DNA of 64,000 nucleotides from Blakeslea trispora (lineage: Eukaryota; Mucoromycota; Mucoromycetes; Mucorales; Choanephoraceae). The position numbers and the translations under genes were made by a program. The stretch covers positions 1 through 64,000 of the forward strand of contig JAIWNE010000027.1 of the NCBI GenBank assembly GCA_025331445.1. Direction: 5' to 3'. Each line of letters opens with the position of its first letter. Position 1 is the first letter of the stretch. A model generated the notes under the pieces. That model was not told the origin of the DNA and made no database searches. It was given only the letters and a program-made list of their open reading frames with translations. Below are positions 13,259 through 26,229 of the stretch, piece after piece.

Positions 13259-13985
13259 AGTTATATGCAATTTGAGAAATAGAGTTATCTGTTAATTTGC
13301 CTTATTCAACTAGCTTCATAGCTTGTTGATTCTTCTTTTGTCAAAGAAGATATTTGCAGTGATTTTCTTTGCTAAATATTAAACACAAGTTTGATATCCC
13401 CCTCTGTTGAACATAATAGCAATTGGCAGATACCACAGTTTAAAATACATAGAACAAATAAGCTTACATAGGTTCTTTTAGTTACACTTGTCTCTGCCTG
13501 ATTGCAATTATCTCTTCCGAATGTATAGTCCTGATTTTGATATCAACTCTTTTCTCTTTTAATTGAGCAGCAACTCAATTTGCTTTTGTAATAAACAAAA
13601 CGCCAAGTCATTAGAGCTGCAGTAACTACTGTTTCATCTGCATCATTATACAGTTGATTCCAATAAAGATAAATCAATGTATCGTTCCAAGTTTACTGTA
13701 TTAGCTGTACAAAAGAAGAAAAAGGACAAAGAGAAAATAAAAAAAAAAGAAAGAGAGCAAAATCAGTTTGTTGACTATGATCAACTAACTTTTGATTGGG
13801 TTGCCGATCAAAGTATGAGCTCGTTTTGACTGTTGTACCAAAAAGACACCTTGATTTTTCTCTGGGTTGTCTATAGCTGATCCAAAAACAGAATAAAGAG
13901 AAAATATTCCTCAAGAATAAACCTAACTGTCATCATGAACAAGGTCTTATCATCCTAAGCAATTGCTTCTTTTGTGTACTTTATA

Positions 13986-14156
13986 CAGTAGTCGGTCGAT
14001 TCAAGAGTTGTTTGATATAAGCGTATTCTCAATATAAGAGTAGCAATCCTTTGACTTGTATCGCTTCAAGCACTAAAACGTTATTCAGCCCAAGAATATA
14101 TAATATAAAAGTGCAATTCTCAAGAATACGAACGCTCTCAGATAAAGCGACTGTTG
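13986..14156. mobile_element. MITE copy 2 (171 bp, TA-flanked)
   Basis: Same length as copy 1 and similar along its whole length. The left end is CAGTAGTCGGTCGATTCAAG; the right end, reverse complemented, is CAACAGTCGCTTTATCTGAG. TA dinucleotides lie directly outside both ends, fitting a TA target-site duplication. No ORF. Confidence 0.8.
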
Positions 14157-14568
14157 TATCACCTAAACATATATCAAGTTCTGTTTTGCTGATTTCAACC
14201 TTAACATTTAAACTGTTGCTATAGAGATGGAAGCTATCTAGCTCAACTTATTTTCTGTCGATTCATGTCCACTGCATTTATTGAATGCACACCCCTAAAT
14301 CAGTATCTTCTCTATTTCAACGACAATTGTTGCCATAGACTGAGATGTATGTGTACCCTTTAAATTTCAAAGTCTTTAATTGTCAGTCAAAAGAAAAAGA
14401 AAAAGCAACTTCTTAAAAAAGAAGAGAAAGCATGAAATTTAACCTTTTGCGCACTATGAAATTTTTGTGTGCCATTTTTTTTTATCAGGCTATAATCTTT
14501 CTTTTTTTTTTATTACTCTCTCTCTCTCTCCTCCTTTCTTCTAAACTACAAAAAATTCTCGAGACAAT

Positions 14569-15893
14569 ATGAGCTCATTTGCAGTACCTCAGCAGGTGCC
14601 TAGTCGCAAGCTTTTGAAGAGAAAGAGACAGCTTGAAAATGACACATCAGAAGCCCTTGATGATCAGCCTACATCTCGCGATGCCTCTGGTAATATTCTA
14701 TGCCCCCCCAAAAAAAAAGCAAACCTGCCTTTTACTTAATATACTCTAGACGAAGATAACACAGATACCTCTGTGCCTATCCCGAAAAGTATACCTAAAG
14801 ATGAGGTGGCATTAGCTGCCAAACGACAACGTCAAGCAGGCCCTGTTGTTTCATCTACCAGCGATGAAGAATATGACTCGACTGTTCTAGTCGCTTTACC
14901 AGAAGGCATTGAGGAACAATATGGTTTCAAGATTAATCCAGTAAGTTGATATCCTCTTCCTGGTAATATAGATGCACATAACTTAAATATATAATGGTAG
15001 CCTCCTGTTGGAAGACCTATTCGTATTTATTGTGATGGTAACATCATGACTGTTTTCTGTTTGAACTTGTCTAACTCTTGTATATTTAGGTATCTATGAT
15101 TTATTTCATTTTGGTCATGCTAAAGCACTTGAGCAAGCCAAGAAAGCTTTTCCCAGCGTTTATTTACTTGTTGGAGGTAACTGAGATGAGAGATTGATGA
15201 TGAGAAGGGCCTAGTTGACTCATCAAGATTAAAGTATGTAGTGACCTGGAGACGCATAAGCGTAAGGGCAAGACGGTCATGACTGATGTTGAAAGATATG
15301 AAGCTGTGAGACATTGTAAATGGGTAGATGAAGTTATTCAGGATGCTCCCTGGTTTGTTGATCAAGAGTTTCTCGACTCACATCAAATTGATTATGTGGC
15401 ACATGATGCCGAACCATACCAAAGTCGAGAATCTGGCGACGTGTATGCCTTTGTGAAAGATCAAGGTCGTTTCTTCCCTACTGAGCGAACAGAGGGTATC
15501 TCTACTTCAGATTTGATTACCCGTATTGTCCGTGATTATGACGCTTATCTAAGAAGAAATCTCGAAAGAGGTGTGACAGCAAAGGAGTTAAATATCTCGT
15601 TTTTGAAAGAAAGAAAAATCAAGACTAAAAAATCAATTCAAGACCTAAGAAAGACGATAAAGACAGCCATTAATGACACAATGCTCTTGTGGGAAGACAA
15701 GAGTCATGACTTCATTAGAGGGTTTAGTGGTGTCTTTGGTGCTGAGGATGTGGTAGATAAAATATGGAAGTACCGTAACCGTAATCGTTTATTATCGGAT
15801 AGTGTCGAAAGCAGTCGTGCTAGCAGTAGAGTGCATTCTGAGGAAGAAGAAGTAGATCACCCCGAGCCTTCAAGCTCTCAAAAGAAGAAATGA
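14569..15893 (+). CDS. PCT1: Choline-phosphate cytidylyltransferase (CCT)
   Basis: Makes CDP-choline from CTP and phosphocholine, the rate-limiting step of the Kennedy pathway to phosphatidylcholine. Five exons: 14569-14689, 14750-14940, 15001-15037, 15090-15176 and 15235-15893 (364 aa). The N-terminal 100 residues are Lys/Arg- and acid-rich with possible nuclear targeting runs (RKLLKRKR). The catalytic domain starts [20 protein letters not shown]; the HFGH nucleotide-binding motif is split from its upstream strand by an intron. RTEGISTSD is the family signature. A basic/amphipathic segment follows ([19 protein letters not shown]) that could act as the membrane-sensing helix, then a Ser/acidic tail. 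The start is the only ATG after the CT-rich leader. The symbol follows the yeast orthologue. Confidence 0.93.
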
Positions 15894-16166
15894 TAAACTG
15901 TATACTTTAATAAAGCAATCTACATATGTCTATGTGCGTGCCTGTTTATTCTATGACGCCTAAACACTTCATGATGTATACCTGGTGATAACTACTTTCT
16001 AAAGTCAAACACGCACACAGACATATGTATGTATCTGTCATCTGCCAAGACCAAGTTACACCAATAGAATATGATTTTATATAGACATGCCTTTCTTTTT
16101 ACATTCCTTTTTCTCTCTCTCTTTTTTTTTTCTTTTCCTTCCAACCTGTTTCAAACATTCGAATCA

Positions 16167-17648
16167 ATGTTAGGCCATACTTACAGACAACAAGAGCCTT
16201 ATTGGTATAATTCAGACCAAGAGCGTTACTTGACACACGATGCATATGATTACACTAGCCCACATTTGCATCGAAAGAGAAGCACCACCAAAAGAAATAG
16301 ACCACGCAAATGTAAGCAGTCTTTACTCCCCCCCTCCTTCTTCTATTTCGAATTAACAAGCTTATTTCTATACAGATAGAACAATGTATGAAAAAGACGA
16401 ATTCTTGAATTATTCACATGTGCCTGCCTATACACATCATTACGAACATAGTCAGCCACCTAGAAGACCGGATCAAACTTCTCGGGCTGATCATACACAC
16501 TATATGATGCAACCCACTGGGCAGCCTTGGCCACCTCATCCTAACCAGCCCATGATCACGTTTGATCCCATGATGCATTTTTACCATTCGCATCAAATTC
16601 TAGACACTCGTGCAACCGATCTGTTGTATGCAAATGGCAATCCAAGCTATCTGCCATCTGTATTTCATGATCAGGTACAACGTCAGTTTCCTTTACCCAT
16701 GATGCAACCTTATTTCATGCCAAACGGGTTTCCACCTAATTTAGCTAGCAATTACCCTGACCCATGTCTCATATGCATTCCGAACCCTCAAAAACAGATG
16801 TAGTACCCAGTCTAGACAAACAAGAAAATGAGGAGCAAAAAGAGGAGATTCAAGAGGTACCTGCCTTACCTCAACCAAAGTCAGCTGAGCAATCTATGCC
16901 AACTTCGCCTATAGAATCACAACAGCCTTTAAGAAGGCGCCTGTCCCTTGTGGAGAGTGTTCTTGAGTCCCTCTCTCTCTTGAGCAATGTAACTTATCCT
17001 AAAGCAAATAGCCAAAGTATCGTCACTTCTGACTCGTCTTCATCACCCAGTCAAGATGTTGATCATTCAGAATTAGCAACAAATGAATCCTCTCTATCTC
17101 AGCCAGTACCATCTATGGATGATGTAAAAGAAAGTAGGAGACCATCTCTATCCAGGAAGCTATCCAAGAAAGCAAGTATATTACAAAGTCGCCAATTCAT
17201 TTGGTGTTATCGACTCCGAGATGCTGATGGTGCTTTATGGACTGCTTTCGATGTCAAGAACCAAAGTACGCTAGACAAACAGTATGCTTTGCTTGTATCT
17301 AAAAAACAACAGCAAAAACAGCAAGAACAACAGGATTCAACTACATCTCTCAATGAGATAAACAATGATGATATTGTTCTATTTGACAAAGGTGTTGTCA
17401 TCAATAAGCAGTCGCAGGTCTCTGGTCAACTTATGGTACTGCTTAGTACTGGAACTGCTTGGTGCTATAATACTCCTTCTTCTTCGTTTGGATCAGACCA
17501 TGCTATTATATATGATGTTGCCTCTCTTCCTTCTCAGCTTAACCGTTTGGTTGTATCGGAAGAGAAACAACCAAATTTATCTCTAAGGCGTTCCAAATCA
17601 TTCGATGGGTTTGCTAGTAAACTCTTTGGTGCTGTATTGAAGAAATGA
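16167..17648 (+). CDS. WWE-like domain protein with apparent -1 frameshift
   Basis: Function unknown. Exon 1 (16167-16311) is joined through a 64-nt intron to exon 2 from 16376. The first frame encodes a His/Tyr/Pro/Met-rich region and stays open to a stop at 16803. Related-looking coding sequence continues in the next frame from about 16761 to 17648. Joining them at DP-MSHMH needs one extra base in the CCC run at 16761-16763. No intron of suitable phase was found. The C-terminal half has a Ser-rich linker, RRPSLSRKLSKKAS, and FIWCYRLRDADGALW followed by STLDKQY. That pattern of W, Y, G-x-x-W and L-x-x-x-Y resembles a WWE domain or the WWE-like N-terminus of DDHD phospholipases. Start chosen at MLGHTYR; an upstream in-frame ATG-like start would translate a pyrimidine-rich leader. 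Alternatives: base-calling error, a recent mutation, or two overlapping genes. Confidence 0.55.
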
Positions 17649-19473
17649 TTAGTAGAATAAAAAAAAAAAAGGAAACAATTAGCTTACATTTGTTCTGTTG
17701 TGTTGATAAAATAAATTGAGAGACATTATTTCACTTGACTGTATACCAATGGCTTTATTTGACTAACGTAAGAATAAGTGCATAAATAACAAAAGCTTAA
17801 TTTGTTTCAAAGATAGTAATTATAGTGTCTTATGCCAAGTGATATATCTTCACTGAGTACTTGAGTCTGCCAGCTATTAAAGAACACAGGTAAGGAATGA
17901 AGGGAAAGGGGTTTCATATGACCAATTGAAATGCTATCAAGACAGAAGCATAAAGAATATGATGCTTTGTCAGCTCTTAGATCGAACTCGTGACCCTTTC
18001 TGTCGTTCCAAGGGTTCTGACTTGATTCCATATTTTCAAAGAAAAATCAAAGTTGGCAATTGTGTTGTTCAAACCTCACAGCTTTACAAATGTATTCACT
18101 TTTCATACTTGTAGCAATATGGACCAATTAAGCAAAACAGACTCTCTATAGCTTATACATGCACTAAATTGACTTGCGGATTCACCTATTTTCTATGCAG
18201 TTAAATAGTATAAAGGATCCATATTAAAGATCTTATGACTCGATAAAGGCTAATTATGGTGATTTCTGACAAATTATTTAAAGTATTGTTAAGCATATGA
18301 AGCACAATGGCTATAAACTATATTTGTATTTTTCTATTCATTGCTCGAAACACACACAACTTTGACTTGAACCAACCAATAGGCAACATACAGCTTCAAT
18401 AGAAACAAATACACCATATGCTCATGCAATTTATTTGTATATATTACAAGACAAACCAAATTCTTTCAAGGAGAGGTTGGCATCATTGATTTCAAAAATG
18501 ACCTCGAATTAACCAAGTCAGTGTGCTAATCATCATCCCATTAAAAATTGCTGACTGCCTCTTTGGGCGACACAATATTTGAGTGTGTGCAACTACTTGT
18601 ATTTATTGCTTGCCTACTTTTTAGCCTTTGCACACTGTATTAGTTCGATATCATGTTGTGGGAAGCTTGTATTATAGCAATGTTGTTGTATATTTTAGAA
18701 GCTATGTCAATAGAAACATCAAATAAAAAAAAAGTGCCATGTTGGAACATAACAATAACAAAGCAATATTTTCTAACTTGTTACCCGATTTATTTGAATG
18801 GAGTCTACAGAAAGACATGTTGAGACAATGAAATTGAATGTTTTGAGTGCAACAAAGGATTAACCAGTGCACTAACTCTTTTTGAGGGCTATTGTTAGTG
18901 TTTAGTAAATTCGAATAGTAACATCCTATCAAAACATTCAGAGACATTCTAGGTAAATCACACTTGCAATATTTTATTCAATATCAATACTTTACTCTTG
19001 GGCAATGTCTCTTCCTCCCAAATTATACTTTTGGAAAACATTGCAACATTGTCTCAAATTAATTTATATGCTTCCAGAAAGGGCTGTAAAAGAATAAATG
19101 TCCGTTACCGAAATTAATGTCCGCCAATCTTGAGGTACACAAACCTATAAAGGACTACAGTTCCGAAAAGAAAAAAAAACATCTCCTGTGACCATTCTCG
19201 CTTGAGAAACCAATAGAACACTGCATCATCTTCTTTTATTGTAGCCAGAAAGATGCGTACATATACACGTACTTTTTCTTACATATATGTGTAGGTATAT
19301 GCATGCTCATAAGAAAAAACCAAAATAAAGAATAGTAAAAATCAAAGCGGGGAACAAGTTTTATATTAATTTTATAAGCCCTATTTGTTGGCTATTTTAT
19401 TTTTTCAATTTCTCTCTTTTTTTTTTTTTGTTTTTTCTCTCTCTTCTTTTTTCTAATATTTTGATTAGTCACT
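17649..19473. other. Intergenic region, no gene seen
   Basis: About 1.8 kb with only short AT-rich frames. The right end carries T/CT runs (19407-19450) that form the leader of the SEC2-like gene. Confidence 0.5.
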
Positions 19474-21639
19474 ATGGATACAGACATTTTGGTGGATGCA
19501 GTAGTTAGAGACCATCTACCAGAACCTGAAGAACGGTTAGGAGTGGGCTATGAAGAAACAGCAAGTCTTTTCGAAAAAGAATTCACTGAACAAGATTTCT
19601 TGCCTTTCTTACTTCAAGCACAAGATATGATCGCAAAGTTAGAATCTAGAGTAGTAGAACTGGAAAACGACCTATCTGTAAGCAAAAAAAAAAGAAGAAG
19701 ATCTTGGGTTTTTATACATATTCACCCCCTTTTTTCTTTATATAAACTTTCTGTTTTATAGACAATCCATCGTAAATATGAACATGATAGACGAGAATGG
19801 TTAGTCGGTCTTTCTCAAAAAGACCAATATATCACCCACCTTACTAGTAAACTGCAAAAGGCAGAGTTCAACAGCAAAGAAGCTATTGTGCTACTCTCTG
19901 ATTTTGTAGCCAATAACAACACTATGGAAGAAAATATGAAATCAACTGCGATTTTATGTCTCAACTATCTTCGACAGACAGAAATACCTCAGACACAAAC
20001 AAAACCCTTAATAGACAGCGAAGATGAAGGTCTAGAAGAAGGCGAACTAGAACGCCGACAAGCTGCCGTGGCTGAATGGAGACAGACTGACATACCAGAC
20101 AATTCTTCAACAGCATGTGACAATGAAGATCCTACCCACTCGATTGATGGACTTTCCTCACTTTCATCCTCTTCCACCACAAGTTCTGCTCATGTTCGCA
20201 AATCACTTGTCTTGTCTGACTCTTCCATGACATTACCCACAACCTATGCTGTTCATGATGAAGATACCAGCTTTTGTTCTAACTGTAAACAGCTCTTGAC
20301 TCAACTGGATGCTCAAGTCGAGCGACAGGCTTACCTAAAGCGAGACCTAAGTTCGCTCGCTTCTGCTCTATCAGAAGAAGAAGACATTCGATCTTCAGTA
20401 GAACAAGATAAAGAGGCTCTCGAAGAAGATGTTGCCGATATTACCTCTGCCCTGTTTACTTCTCTAAATCAAATCTTTATGGATGAAGTCACAGACAGAG
20501 ATGGACTGGTACAGATGAACCGTGAGACAAGTGGTAAACTGGATCGGGTTCTTGATGCCTGGGATCTCAGAGACTCTCGACTGAAGCAGCTAAAGGATTT
20601 GTTGATCGAGCTTGATTCTGCAGTTCATACAAGCGCAAATGCAAGTGGTGTTATTTCCCGACGTTACTCTCAGCAACAGCAAACATCCGCTACCATCTCT
20701 CGTTTCACAGCACGATCCAGCACCAGTAGTGGAAGCCATCCGCTAAGATTCTCTGTTGATCAACAATCTCAGAACTACCGCTGTGATAACAACACCATCC
20801 GTATTGACGGTTTCGTCCTGTCTGAATTTCAACAACATATGAAGGCAGTGATTGAAAGCAAGACGCTTTCTATTCCCGCCACTCCATTTGTGAAACGTGT
20901 CATGACTGAAGATGTTGAGCCTTGTTTGTTTTTCCAGCAATCACAAGGTTGGTGGAAATCGCCTTGGTTTAAAAAGAAGTTGATGGATGCTATTGCAAGG
21001 AACAAGTGCGAGATTCAGGGCTGGCATGACTCTCAAATGTATTCCAACTATACTTCTTCCTCTATAAGTACATCGCCTTCCACCAGTCATATCTCTGTTT
21101 CATCTCAGCAGAGTAGTGGTGGTCCCATGCCACCCAAAACCAAATGTGCATGTTGTAATATCCTTCGTGTCTGTGAGTTCAAAATGCGTCTTCCTATCCC
21201 AAACACTGGACGACCTCAACAAAAGCAACAACAACAGCCTTGGTTACCTATTGACCGTTTTTGTCGTGATCGATTGGTGGCAGTTTGTGGCTACTTTAGC
21301 TTTATGTCACATCTGAAACTCTTGACATCTTCGCCCATTCTTAGTATCTTTAAACAAGTCATGCATCATAGAAGAAAAATGACATTAGCTCGAGTGGGAT
21401 CGATTGGTCTGTTTGAAGAAGAGGAAGAAGAGACAGATACTGCCAATCGAAGACTCAGCTCATCTTCAAACTCCTCTTCCAAGAGAAGGTCTTACCAACA
21501 ACAAAGACATTCAAGAAGAAATAGAGAAAGCCTTGTCTTGGATCACTCAGGCAGTGGCAGTGATACTGCCAGTGTAGTTAGTGTAAGTGAGCTACAAGGT
21601 TTAGAGGGCACACAAGCACAAATTGTGATTGTCCATTAG
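19474..21639 (+). CDS. SEC2/Rabin-type Rab guanine nucleotide exchange factor
   Basis: Predicted activator of a Sec4/Rab8-class GTPase on exocytic vesicles. Two exons: 19474-19677 and 19762-21639 (693 aa), with an 84-nt phase-0 intron. Residues about 45-130 form a first coiled coil. After a Ser/acidic linker a second coiled coil (about residues 230-310) contains KEALEEDVADITSALFTSLN, which resembles the Sec2/Rabin8 GEF helix. The C-terminal part carries SIPATPFVKRVMTEDVEPC, a CACC zinc-like pair and IDRFCRDRLVAVCGYFSF, matching the conserved tail of Rabin3/GRAB proteins. The extreme C-terminus is Ser-rich. A longer tail with CxxC-like cysteines than in yeast Sec2 is a family feature of Rabin-type members. 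Start is the only ATG after the T-rich leader. Confidence 0.82.
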
Positions 21640-24600
21640 TTTTTTTTTTCTTTCTTTCACGCATAAATTACCTGCACATACATTTATATACCAAAATAAT
21701 TGTCTCTACCTTTACGTTCATTCTCTACATAGTCATTCCTTCAAGTAAATATACTCATTCTCCCATTTCCCTTTCTTCCTACATTTTTTTCTGGTTTTTT
21801 TTTCTTCTTCTTCTCCTTATACCAATTTAGCAGCAACTTTGAAAATAAAAACATTCTTCTTGGCTTTCATCTTTATATAGTTGATACTTTTTCTTGGTAT
21901 AAACATTATACCCTCATTTTTCATATAACCTACTGAGTTATTTACTTAGAGTCTTGTAGCTCTCTTTTTTTTTGGGATAAGTCAGAAAGCCAAAAATGTA
22001 ACAGCAATGGCATTGGTATGATCAAAAAGGGGGTTAATGTATTTTTAATATATAAGCTTTGCAGAGCTTCATTTTAAGTAGATAGATGTGATTAAATAAA
22101 AATGCCTGAAAAGAAACATATCATGACAAACTATCAATGAGCAATTCTAGGAGAGTCCGCTGAAAAATAGGGCGTAAATTAGGTGCCTCTAACAGCTATC
22201 TTTGATCAAGTATGACTGAAAAGAAACAATTACAATAAGCAATTTGAATAATCAATTTTATCATCTAATTATGTCTAGTCCTTTGTACGAATATGGATAG
22301 GACTTGTTTGTTTTCGCACATGTTCTAAATTCGCTCGACAGTCTAAAGCGGGTTTTTTTGCTGTCTTGTACTAGAAGTAATACAAGTCAGATAATACTCC
22401 ATATAAATTCAATACTACACATCCTGTAATAGCAAGGACTATTGCTATAAGATAAAAAAAAACTAGACTTGCTTACTACAGCATAAAAACACCTTTTTGG
22501 TTGGTAGAAAAACAAACAAAGAACCCTGAATAATAAATAGTAGATTTTTTTTATTATGCTAGGTGAATTGATGGTCAAGCAAAGTTAAATGAGGCTACAA
22601 AACAAACGTAATAACTCTTTTGTAAACAAAAATCACAGGCCAATCAGATTTCTTTTCGGTCGACCTTTGTTACACTAATGGTCTTTGCATTTTTCACCCC
22701 CTTTTCTTCATTCCCATTTTAAGACGCACTTGTGTAACAATCACAGTCCTTTATTTACTTGGATAGCCAGAAATACTCACCTGTTTAAATTTGTTGACAG
22801 AATATACATGTGATCTGTCGTCAAGAAGGTTCAACAATGGCTTCATCTGTAAATCGATTGTATATGCAGTTACACTTGATTGAGATTAACACCCGTATAG
22901 AGACTGCTGACCATAACAGACCAGAGCTGTCTACTGCAAGTATTGGCAGCCAAACAGAGTACTCTTTTCATGCCCGAAAGATGATTACTCAAACTTGTAG
23001 CAGATGGTAGTCAACTGTCTAGCAAAATCAAACATTCAAGTTGACACGCTATCGGATTTCTTTTTTCCGGGAGCTTAGATCCTTTACATGAGACAAAGGG
23101 ACAGAATTCAGTACTTTATGCTGCTTGAGACTTCTTCAGAAAGTAACGAACCCAGTTAGAGCAATGTTCAATTCTCTTGAATGTTATCTTGTAAGCTTAC
23201 TTTACAACTGAACACGTGTCACTGTCAATTAAAGAGGAGTTTGGTTGTCATAGTAAAGAGGAGTGGAGAAATTATGTCGGCATAAAATAATGTTCTGCAT
23301 AATCTCTTTCAGCTTGTTTACTTCTTAGCGCCCTCTACTTTGATTCCCACACACACATACTATACTGATGAAATAGAGATAGAGTACAAATGCCAGTTTC
23401 TAATTGGATGACTGTCTTTTTAACGTGCATTTAAAGTAAACAATACGTAATGATCATTTTCTCCCTCTTTCTCTCTTTCTCTTTATTAAAGCCTCTTCAG
23501 CTACATCTCGACACCTCATTACCTTGGTAGCCTCAAAGGTAAGTAACAAAAGTCTTTTCTCCACTAGTGCTATCATCTAACTTGATTTGTTATGCATAGC
23601 CTACATCTTTAAGATTTACAAAAGTCTATTATTGCACCAAGAGCCAAAAAAAAAAGTTATCTACAAAAAAAGAAGCGAGTATTTTCTTTATCTACAAAAA
23701 CTACAAATACACAAATGCTTTCAAGCTCTACAAATCCTTTTTACGCGTCCTCTCTGCCTCTCTCTTCTTCTCTTGGTGCTTCTGCCTCTACTTCAAGCTT
23801 GATGGAGGGTAAGGACAAAGACTGATGCTGCCTTTCCTGATCCTATATAAAGTGGCTTACGACCGGAATCTAGTCCATTTTCGCGAACGACCTCTCGTTT
23901 TCAAGTATTGGGACTGAAGTCGGAATGACTGAGGGCAATTACGCCGCCTGATCTGTTAACACTATGAGCGTGTCCTGTAGGGATCTGGGCAGAGGAAGCG
24001 GGTACAGACATACTTGTACTATTCCTCGTTAGTTGACTGGTATGGGGTTTGCTAAGGATTTGGGATAGTGCGAACAGAACTGAGTCTTCTTTGGCTTATT
24101 CAAAAAAGTAAGTCAAGGAAGGCTTACCCTCTGCGTTCTTACTTTTCTTGTCTTGCTTTGTTGCCGGAGGTGATTCTATTACTAAACAACTCAAGACTTG
24201 CCTTTACTGATACCTTGCTGTGTCCCTGCTTCTGTCTCTATTTCTGCTTCCATCTCTACTTCTAACCAGGTTTCGGTTCTCTTGGTCTTTTGCCCTGCTT
24301 CCAACTGTGTCTCCTCTATCTGAGCCACTATAAATATTTGCTTCTACACTTGTCTATGTCTATTGCTTTTCCTTACAGTGAATTATTTATCTCCATCTAC
24401 TGTTTACATCATGACGATCATTGCCAAATATGGCACTTACTACAGTTAAAGCCACTGTGCATTTATCAATCACTCCTACTCTAATCTCATGAATTGTTCG
24501 TTTAATAAAGAAAAGAAGTTTTAAACATGATGATTGCATAGAAATAAAGCATTCATACATGTTAAATAAATCATTCTACCTTTGTAAATCAGAATTTGTT

Positions 24601-25173
24601 TCATAGCTTAAATCAACAATGAAGATAATGCTTAAATAAGAGCGATTACTGTGTACATGTATCTATTATGAAAGATATATCTTTGAGAGCTGATATATAT
24701 ATGCATATGAAGCTTATGCTTGGGAGTGTTAGGATAGAAATCAAGTTTTCGAACAATGGAGTTGGTTATCCTTCATTTGATTATTGGATAAAGTTGAATG
24801 ATAAAATGAGTTTAAAAAAGAGGAGCTTCATTTTCTATTTCTGAGCACGAAACGTTGCCTGGTTTATGCGTGTTCTTTCAAAGGGGAATCCTTCTGTTCT
24901 TTTGTCTTTTGATTTCATGCTTGAGTTAGTCTGTAAGCTGATAAAACCAAAACCTTAATGTGTATCAACACAAGGGGAACAAAATAACTCTGTCTTAGCT
25001 GCTCAAAATCAACCAAAAAAAAAACAAAGCTGCGATAGATATCTGAGATTAAAAAAAGAAAGAAAGAGAAAAGAAATGACGCGCGCATGAATAAATGATG
25101 TATGGTGTAAATCAATGTCATCTTTTTTTTTTATTTCTTCTTTTTTCTTCTTTAGCCTTTGAATTTTCAAATC
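21640..25173. other. 3.5-kb region without an intact gene
   Basis: Mostly AT-rich intergenic DNA with the SEC2-like 3' UTR at the left. A distinct island at about 23480-24490 is listed separately. A short frame from an ATG at 22846 (to 23010) has no recognisable motif. The right end is the T-rich leader of the elongase gene. Confidence 0.5.
23480..24490 (+). other. GC-richer island with splice-like signals and interrupted coding-like frames
   Basis: Base composition is visibly richer in G and C than the flanks, especially 23740-24320. A strong donor (AAAG|GTAAGT at about 23540) and an acceptor (GCATAG at about 23600) lie at its left. An ATG at 23715 opens a Ser-rich frame (LSSSTNPFYASSLPLSSSL) ending in a stop after MEGKDKD at 23824. 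Beyond that, more than one frame reads like protein but is broken by stops, several at TGA codons that could derive from CGA. It may be a decayed gene, or a spliced non-coding transcript. No family was recognised. Confidence 0.3.
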
Positions 25174-26214
25174 ATGACTAAAGTGGTATTGAACTTTACG
25201 CCAGAGACTCCCTTTGGTATCGAACTCTATCCGTACTTTGAGAAATTATACAATGTAATTGCAAATAGAAAGGCAAGCTCTTTCAGATTTGCATCTAGCA
25301 AGACACCACTGAATACAGATCAAGCAGGTAAGAAAAAAAAGGAAATCGTATACAAGCAAACACTAAAAGAAAACAACACGTATTCTATAGTCATCATCGC
25401 TTGTATCACTTATTTCATTGTTATCTTTGGTGGTGAATGGCTAATGAAGAATCGCATTGCATTTAAACCACAAATTATATTTCAAATTCATAATGCCCTC
25501 TTGACTTTGGTTTCAGCTGGTTTATTGGCCTTGATTGTCGAGCAAGTGTATCCACAGATCCATCATCATGGATTTCTGTATGCCATCTGCTCTTCCAAGA
25601 ACTGGACTCAACCTTTGGAATTACTTTATTACCTCAACTATCTAGTCAAATATTGGGAATTACTCGATACAGTCTTTTTGGTATTGAAAAAGAAGAGATT
25701 AGGCAAGTCATAGGGGAAGACACACAACACACATATTTTTCTAAACAAGTCAATCTATTTAGAATTCCTTCATTACTTTCATCACAGTATGACCATGGTG
25801 CTTTGCTATAGCCAACTCAAAGGCCAGACAACTGTCTCATGGGTGCCTATTACACTCGACCTATTTGTACATGTCTTGATGTACTATTATTACTATCAAG
25901 CTGCTTCTGGTGTTCGTGTCTGGTGGAAAAAGTACCTAACATCACTTCAAATCCTGCAGTTTGTGATTGATCTCGGCATTGTCTATTTCTGTACATTCAC
26001 ACACTATAGCCATACCTATTGGCCATGGGTTCCAGATTGGGGAGACTGTCATGGTACAGAGAGTTCCGCATTATTCGGATGTGGCCTCTTGTCCTCTTAC
26101 CTGCTGCTATTTATCAGCTTCTATCGCTCCACCTATAAAAAGCAAAAGATAAGGGAACACGAACAGGACAACAAACAGGACAACAAACAGCAAAAGAAAT
26201 CTAAAAAACTTTAA
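25174..26214 (+). CDS. ELO-family very-long-chain fatty acid elongase
   Basis: Condensing enzyme of the ER fatty-acid elongation cycle (3-ketoacyl-CoA synthase). Three exons: 25174-25327, 25391-25702 and 25763-26214 (305 aa). It has several membrane segments (for example IIACITYFIVIFGG and LVSAGLLALIVEQV) and the catalytic histidine box FLHYFHHS. Upstream, LNYLVKYWELLDTVFLVLKK is the conserved ELO K-x-x-E-x-x-D-T segment. The second intron uses a GC donor (TTAG|GCAAGT): only this splice joins KKKRL to EFLHYFHHS in frame. The first intron is 63 nt with no stop, so retention would add 21 residues. The C-terminus ends in a Lys/Gln-rich tail that could serve ER retention. Its stop codon lies only 15 nt from that of the convergent neighbour. 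Chain-length specificity cannot be read from sequence. Confidence 0.92.
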
Positions 26215-26229
26215 TTTTTTTTTCTCTCT

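Larger units (their letters stand above)
11143..14568. other. 3.4-kb gene-poor region
   Basis: No protein gene could be supported. It contains a GA microsatellite (13215-13251), a MITE (13986-14156), and a CT/T-rich promoter tract (about 14490-14550) just ahead of the CCT gene. An open frame on the minus strand (12897-13211) lacks an ATG start and was not accepted. Confidence 0.5.

Noticed and set aside
16071..16166. Possible signal peptide from an upstream in-frame start of the WWE-like gene
   Set aside because: The hydrophobic residues come from a TTT/TCT pyrimidine-rich leader like that seen ahead of other genes here; the ATG at 16167 is preferred.
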